10,452 nucleotides of DNA, from positions 1-10,452 of the forward strand of contig JAFVYT010000051.1 in the NCBI GenBank assembly GCA_017508505.1. Direction: 5' to 3'. The notes below the pieces were generated by a model. It searched no databases. It had not been told where the DNA came from and worked only from the letters and a program-made list of their open reading frames with translations. The position numbers were made by a program, and so were the translations under genes. This document shows positions 7,062-10,452 of this stretch, piece by piece; positions within the stretch are counted from its first letter, which is position 1; every line of letters begins with the position of its first letter. The stretch is from Clostridia bacterium (GTDB lineage Bacteria > Bacillota_A > Clostridia > Oscillospirales > SIG627).

Positions 7062-7085
7062 GGAGAAAAGAAAAGGAGGCGTGAT

Positions 7086-8405
7086 ATGAAAATCGTTGCA
7101 TTGAACGGTCTTTTGGGCTACGGCTACAACGAGGAAGCCCTGAAGATCGCATTTTCCGAGAAGGTGGATTATCTGGGTGTGGATGCAGGCTCGACCGATC
7201 CCGGCCCCTATTATCTCGGCAGTGGAAAATCCTTCACCGACCGCAGCGCGGTCAAGCGTGACCTTGCCCTTGCCTTGCCTCTTGCCTTAGAGCAGAAGGC
7301 CCCCTTTATCATCGGTACCGCAGGCGGTGCCGGGAGCGAGGTGCACGTTGCGTGGCTCAAGGAGATCCTTCTGGAGATCGCACGGGAGAAGGGACTTTCC
7401 TTCCGCCTCGGCACCGTGAAAAGCGACGTGACCGAGGACTACGTTTTGGAAAAGTACCGCGAGGGAAAGCTCGTCCCCATGAGCGATGCTCTTCCCGCCA
7501 CCGAGGAGGCCATCCGCGAAAGCTGCCGCATCGTCAGCCAGATCGGCATTGCCCCCATCATCGGCCTTTTGCGCCAAGGGGTCGACGTGATCCTTTGCGG
7601 CCGTGCCTGTGATACGGCCATTTACGCCGCTCCGTGCATCTTCCACGGCTATGACGAGGGGCTGGCCTTCCATATGGCAAAGATTATGGAGTGCGGCGCG
7701 ATGTGCTCCGAGCCCGTAGCCGCCGCCGACGTGATGCAGGCCTATATGGAGCGGGATCACTTTAAGCTTCGCCCCGCCAATCCTGCCCGTCGCTGCACCG
7801 TGGACCGTGTAGCGGCCCACACCCTCTACGAGCAGTCCAACCCCTACCTGATCTACGAGCCCGACGGCGTCGCCGACCTGCACGAGAGCGTCTTTGTGCA
7901 GGAGGATGAGAGAACCGTCCGTGTCAGCGGCTCCCGCTTCCATAAGGCCGAAAAGCCGACCTTGAAGCTGGAGGGAGTCAAGTGCTCCGGATACCGCACC
8001 ATTTGCCCTGCCACCGTCAACGATCCCGAGACCGTCAGACGGATGGATCAGATCTGCGAGACCGTTCTCGGCTTTGTGAAGGAGAACACCGCAGGGGTTC
8101 TTTCCGAGGACAGCTACAAGATCTTTTTCAAGAAGAAGGGGGCTCCCGAGTGCGGCCTTTCCGTCATCATCGACGTGGTGGGCAAGACTCAGGAGATCGC
8201 CGATATGGTCTGTGCTCTGGTGCGCAGCCGTATGCTCCATTGCGATTACGAGGGCAGAAAAACCTCTGCGGGCAACCTCGCCTTCCCCTTTTCTCCCTCG
8301 GATATCCACGTGGGAGCGGTCTATGAGTTTTCCCTGTTTTGCCTTGCCGAGGTGGACGATCTTGCGGAAACCGCCAAGGTTTGTATTGAGGAGGTAGGAA
8401 AATGA
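7086..8405 (+). CDS. AtuA/DUF1446-family protein
   Basis: A 439-residue cytoplasmic protein of the AtuA (DUF1446) family, named after the first gene of the Pseudomonas acyclic terpene utilisation cluster. To my knowledge its reaction is not established. Family-type motifs visible are NGLLGYG (7-13), DAGSTDPGPYYLGSGK (33-48), IGTAGGAG (76-83), GRACDTA (172-178), KIMECGA (199-205) and AGNLAFPFSPSD (395-406). The many Gly/Asp/Ser loops suggest a nucleotide or acyl/phosphate ligand pocket, but this is inference. AGGAGG (7074-7079) supports the start. It is the first gene of the operon, and its stop overlaps the DUF4387 start by four bases, implying a stoichiometric partner. The terpene genes that would accompany a real atu pathway (geranyl-CoA carboxylase and others) are absent here, so a terpene role is unlikely. 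Confidence 0.85.
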   Translation: MKIVALNGLLGYGYNEEALKIAFSEKVDYLGVDAGSTDPGPYYLGSGKSFTDRSAVKRDLALALPLALEQKAPFIIGTAGGAGSEVHVAWLKEILLEIAREKGLSFRLGTVKSDVTEDYVLEKYREGKLVPMSDALPATEEAIRESCRIVSQIGIAPIIGLLRQGVDVILCGRACDTAIYAAPCIFHGYDEGLAFHMAKIMECGAMCSEPVAAADVMQAYMERDHFKLRPANPARRCTVDRVAAHTLYEQSNPYLIYEPDGVADLHESVFVQEDERTVRVSGSRFHKAEKPTLKLEGVKCSGYRTICPATVNDPETVRRMDQICETVLGFVKENTAGVLSEDSYKIFFKKKGAPECGLSVIIDVVGKTQEIADMVCALVRSRMLHCDYEGRKTSAGNLAFPFSPSDIHVGAVYEFSLFCLAEVDDLAETAKVCIEEVGK

Positions 8406-8701
8406 AGCAGCTGATCGAATATACCCGCATCCTGCGGAGCAAAAACGCAGGCCCCCTTTTCATCACCTTTGATCTGATCTTTCCCGACGTGGAATCGATG
8501 CGCTACGTCAAGGAGCGCATCACGGCGCAAATGGTGGCCGAGGCCTACGGGGTCAACGCGGAAAAGGTGGACATCATTTCCTACGAGGTGGTCAACTCCA
8601 TTAAGATCACCTTCCCTCGCAAGAGCATCAGCGGTGCTCTTTCCGACGATGACGTTTACGGCTGTCAGCAGCACCTTCCCCTTGCACAGATCGTTTTGTA
8701 A
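8402..8701 (+). CDS. DUF4387-family protein
   Basis: A 99-residue protein matching the DUF4387 family as I know it: RSKNAGP (12-18) followed by FDLIF near the N-terminus and the C-terminal block SGALSDDDVYGCQQH (77-91). No signal peptide or membrane segment is seen. No reaction is assigned to this family. It is regularly found beside, or fused to, AtuA/DUF1446 proteins. Here it overlaps the AtuA gene by ATGA, so translation is coupled and the two probably form one complex. The conserved acidic/Gln/His end (DDDVYGCQQH) could contribute to a metal or substrate site, which is inference. The downstream dehydratase alpha subunit begins 24 nt later. Confidence 0.82.
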   Translation: MKQLIEYTRILRSKNAGPLFITFDLIFPDVESMRYVKERITAQMVAEAYGVNAEKVDIISYEVVNSIKITFPRKSISGALSDDDVYGCQQHLPLAQIVL

Positions 8702-8725
8702 GGGAGAAAGAAAGGAGAGAATGCA

Positions 8726-9643
8726 ATGATTCCAACAAGCATTTACGAAAAAGTCCTGTTTGAAACCGTCAAGCGGGGTGCGACGGAGATCTCTCCCGAC
8801 GTGCGGGAGGCCTTTGAGGCAGCCATTGCACGGGAGAGCAACGCAGACGCCCGCTACGGTCTGGAGGCAACCCTGAAGAGTATGGATCTTTCCGCCAAGC
8901 GGGAGAATCCCCTCTGTGTAGACACGGGCTGGCCGATCTTTTATTTTAAGGTGGGTAACGACTGCGTTTTGGAGGGTGGCTTTGTGGAGCTGGAGAATGC
9001 CGCACGCAGAGCCGTCGCCAAGGCTACGGAAATGGGGTATCTCCGTGCCACGATGAAGCACCCTCTGACGGGGTACGATCCGGGCAACAACATCGGAATG
9101 AACATCCCCGATTTTACCTATCAGTTCGTCCCGGGAGACGCCATCGAGATCTCCTATGCCGCCAAGGGCGGCGGCTCCGAGTGCTTCGGCGGTACGCGCC
9201 ACCGCATCGTGGCCTTTGCCGATGGCATCAAGGGCATCGAGAAATTTGTCATTGACAGCTTCGTGGCCTCTGCCCGCGCAGGCGCCGTTTGCCCGCCCTC
9301 CGTATTGGGCATCGGCATCGGCGGCACCGCAAACGTCGCGGCCAATCTGGCCAAGGAGGCCGCCTGCCTGAGAACGGTGGGCTCGCACCATCCGGATCCG
9401 ATGTTCCGCAAGATCGAGGAGGATCTCTACAAGGCGCTGAACAGCCTGGGGATCGGCATCCTCGGCTCGGGAGGGGACACCTCCGTGCTTGCGGTGAACG
9501 TGGAATACGCCTATACCCACATCGCAGGCATCGCCTGCGCTACCAGCACCAACTGTATGATCGCCCGCCGCGCCTCGGCTCGGATCGAGTCTGACGGAAG
9601 CGTTACGGCGATGAAGAGCCCGAACTGGTTCGGGGATCGCTAA
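8726..9643 (+). CDS. Class I fumarate hydratase/L(+)-tartrate dehydratase-type hydro-lyase, alpha subunit
   Basis: A 305-residue subunit of a two-part [4Fe-4S] hydro-lyase (FumA N-terminal/TtdA family), enzymes that add or remove water on fumarate/malate, tartrate/oxaloacetate or mesaconate/citramalate. The three expected cluster cysteines are visible: Cys64 in LCVDTG, Cys189 in VCPPSVLGIGIGGT, and Cys277 in the ATSTNCMIARRASARI block, equivalent to the QCWAARRATARI region of TtdA. Asp66 of the CxDTG motif is the expected substrate ligand. The segment LRATMKHPLTGYDPGNNIGMNIP (106-128) replaces the common RPNxxxPLT...NTGxN block. AGGAGAG (8713-8719) supports the start. The beta subunit follows after 10 nt. 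The family is firm; the substrate is open, and the AtuA/DUF4387 context argues against simply calling it the TCA-cycle fumarase. Confidence 0.88.
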   Translation: MIPTSIYEKVLFETVKRGATEISPDVREAFEAAIARESNADARYGLEATLKSMDLSAKRENPLCVDTGWPIFYFKVGNDCVLEGGFVELENAARRAVAKATEMGYLRATMKHPLTGYDPGNNIGMNIPDFTYQFVPGDAIEISYAAKGGGSECFGGTRHRIVAFADGIKGIEKFVIDSFVASARAGAVCPPSVLGIGIGGTANVAANLAKEAACLRTVGSHHPDPMFRKIEEDLYKALNSLGIGILGSGGDTSVLAVNVEYAYTHIAGIACATSTNCMIARRASARIESDGSVTAMKSPNWFGDR

Positions 9644-9653
9644 GGAGGTCAAA

Positions 9654-10277
9654 ATGGCTGAGTATCATCTGACAGGTCCCCTCACGGAGGAGGACGTAAC
9701 GAAGCTGAAGCTGGGAGACACGGTGTACCTGACCGGTGAGGTCTTTACCTGCCGCTCCCGCCTTCAAAAGTATGTGTTTGACGAGAAGAATCCCTTGCCC
9801 TTTTCTACGGAAAAGCGGAATATTCTCATTCACAACGGCCCCATCATCATTCGGGAAAACGGCAAGTGGAAGCTGATGTCCTTTATGCCCACCTCCAGTA
9901 TTCGCTTTGAAAAATGGGGTGCCAAGAGTGTGGACGAGTGGGGACTCCGTATGATCGTGGGAAAGACGACCATGGGAGCCGAGACGGCGGCGATGATGAA
10001 GGAAAAGAAATGCGTTCACGTGTCCCCCCGTTCGGTCAGCCCCAATTTGTGGATCGACTCCATCGAGGTGCAGGACGTGCATCTTTACGATGAATTGGGC
10101 CGCATTGAGGCCGCGTGGTTCTTCAAGGTCAACGAGCTTGGCCCCTTCATCGTGGACATCGACTGCGAGGGGAACAACTACTTTGACCGCCTCGACGCCA
10201 AGATTGCCGAGCGCAAGGACGAGGCTCTGAAGGAATTGGGCATCGAGCCCGATTACCAATTCACCAAGCTTTACTGA
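9654..10277 (+). CDS. Class I fumarate hydratase/L(+)-tartrate dehydratase-type hydro-lyase, beta subunit
   Basis: A 207-residue partner of the preceding alpha subunit (FumA C-terminal/TtdB family). Recognisable blocks are LTEEDVTKLKLGDTVYLTGEVFTCR (10-34), NGP (61-63), MPTSSIR (78-84), GKTTMG (103-108), and GPFIVDIDCEGNNYFD (163-178). By comparison with class I fumarases, Arg34, Thr80, Arg84 and Lys104 would be the substrate-contacting residues and all are present. The surroundings differ: the usual YTxRDAAHKR is FTCRSRLQKY, so its His is missing; Thr-Thr is Thr-Ser; the Lys-Gly after GMIxK is Lys-Thr; and the Gly-rich loop near 125 is PRSVSPN. A consensus AAGGAGGT overlapping the alpha stop gives tightly coupled translation. 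A terminator follows. Probably active, with uncertain substrate. Confidence 0.87.
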   Translation: MAEYHLTGPLTEEDVTKLKLGDTVYLTGEVFTCRSRLQKYVFDEKNPLPFSTEKRNILIHNGPIIIRENGKWKLMSFMPTSSIRFEKWGAKSVDEWGLRMIVGKTTMGAETAAMMKEKKCVHVSPRSVSPNLWIDSIEVQDVHLYDELGRIEAAWFFKVNELGPFIVDIDCEGNNYFDRLDAKIAERKDEALKELGIEPDYQFTKLY

Positions 10278-10328
10278 AGAAAAGGGGATGTAAAAAAAGC
10301 GCAGACCGCCGATTCCTATAAAACAAAA

Positions 10329-10370
10329 GGGATTCTTTGGAATAAAACGTCCGAAGAATCCCGTTTTTTT
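10329..10370 (+). terminator. Rho-independent terminator of the AtuA-dehydratase operon
   Basis: Stem GGGATTCTT (10329-10337) with AAGAATCCC (10354-10362). After a T/G mismatch it continues with GGA/TCC (10339-10341 and 10350-10352) around an 8-nt loop, then G and seven T (10364-10370). It lies about 50 nt after the last stop codon. Confidence 0.85.
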
Positions 10371-10452
10371 GATAAAAACAATAAAAAAACGCATTTTTTG
10401 CTACGAACAAACTTCGCCACTCGACGTACCTTTGTACGCCTTCGGGTAACCA
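10371..10452. other. Intergenic tail at the window edge with small hairpins
   Basis: No gene is seen. An A/T-rich patch (10374-10399) contains A6-CGCA-T6. It is followed by GC-richer sequence with the short perfect hairpin CGTAC (10425-10429), loop CTTT, GTACG (10434-10438). It may be part of a repeat or of a gene continuing beyond the window; the piece is too short to decide. Confidence 0.35.

Noticed and set aside
7086..8405. Terpene degradation role implied by the AtuA family name
   Set aside because: No geranyl-CoA carboxylase, dehydrogenase or lyase genes of the atu pathway are nearby; the neighbours are a dicarboxylate-type hydro-lyase.
7287..9652. Long minus-strand open frames opposite the AtuA and dehydratase genes
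   Set aside because: They are low-complexity His/Gly/Asp/Leu-rich translations lying fully opposite well-supported genes.
9603..10394. Minus-strand open frame of 263 codons over the beta subunit and terminator
   Set aside because: It begins in A/T-rich sequence beyond the terminator, crosses the terminator hairpin and shows no family motif; the plus-strand beta subunit explains the region.
10395..10452. tRNA ending in CCA at the right edge
   Set aside because: The terminal ACCA is not preceded by a T-arm (GGTTCRA) or a pairing acceptor stem.

Overview
The window looks like chromosomal DNA of a Gram-positive, anaerobic bacterium of the Clostridia (Bacillota), probably a gut-type uncultivated lineage. 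This is inferred from the gene families, the strong AGGAGG-type ribosome binding sites, the compact operons ended by hairpin/U-tract terminators, and the iron-sulfur (class I, two-subunit) hydro-lyase. Coding genes mostly use G or C at third positions. The two lipoprotein genes in the middle are visibly less biased.

Layout. (1) 1-622: the 3' part of a PlsC-type lysophosphatidate acyltransferase gene, which enters from the left and ends at a strong terminator. (2) 660-3567: a clear promoter drives typA/bipA, a ribosome-associated GTPase, followed 13 nt later by a LysR-family regulator and another terminator. (3) 3568-3974: a gene-free stretch with a 12-bp GC palindrome, a near-consensus sigma-A promoter, and a pair of inverted REP-like repeats in what would be the leader of the next gene. 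(4) 3975-6058: two overlapping genes for lipoproteins of unknown function that share a homologous C-terminal domain, ended by a bidirectional terminator. (5) 6108-6965, minus strand: an AraC-family regulator with an N-terminal cupin sensor domain. (6) 7086-10277: a tight four-gene operon divergent from the AraC gene. It encodes an AtuA/DUF1446 protein, a DUF4387 protein, and the alpha and beta subunits of a class I fumarate/tartrate-type hydro-lyase. A terminator closes it at about 10370.

How the genes work together. The most interesting unit is araC plus the AtuA-DUF4387-dehydratase operon. It reads as an inducible catabolic module for a hydroxy- or unsaturated dicarboxylic acid (tartrate, malate/fumarate or citramalate/mesaconate are the obvious candidates), in which two proteins without an assigned reaction (AtuA family and DUF4387) are locked to a hydro-lyase. 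The shared upstream region holds opposed promoter-like elements, a candidate pair of half-sites 21 bp apart, and a perfect inverted repeat. The hydro-lyase beta subunit keeps the probable core ligands but departs from the common motifs around them, so its substrate should not be assumed. Nothing here resembles a defence system, prophage, CRISPR array or RNA gene.
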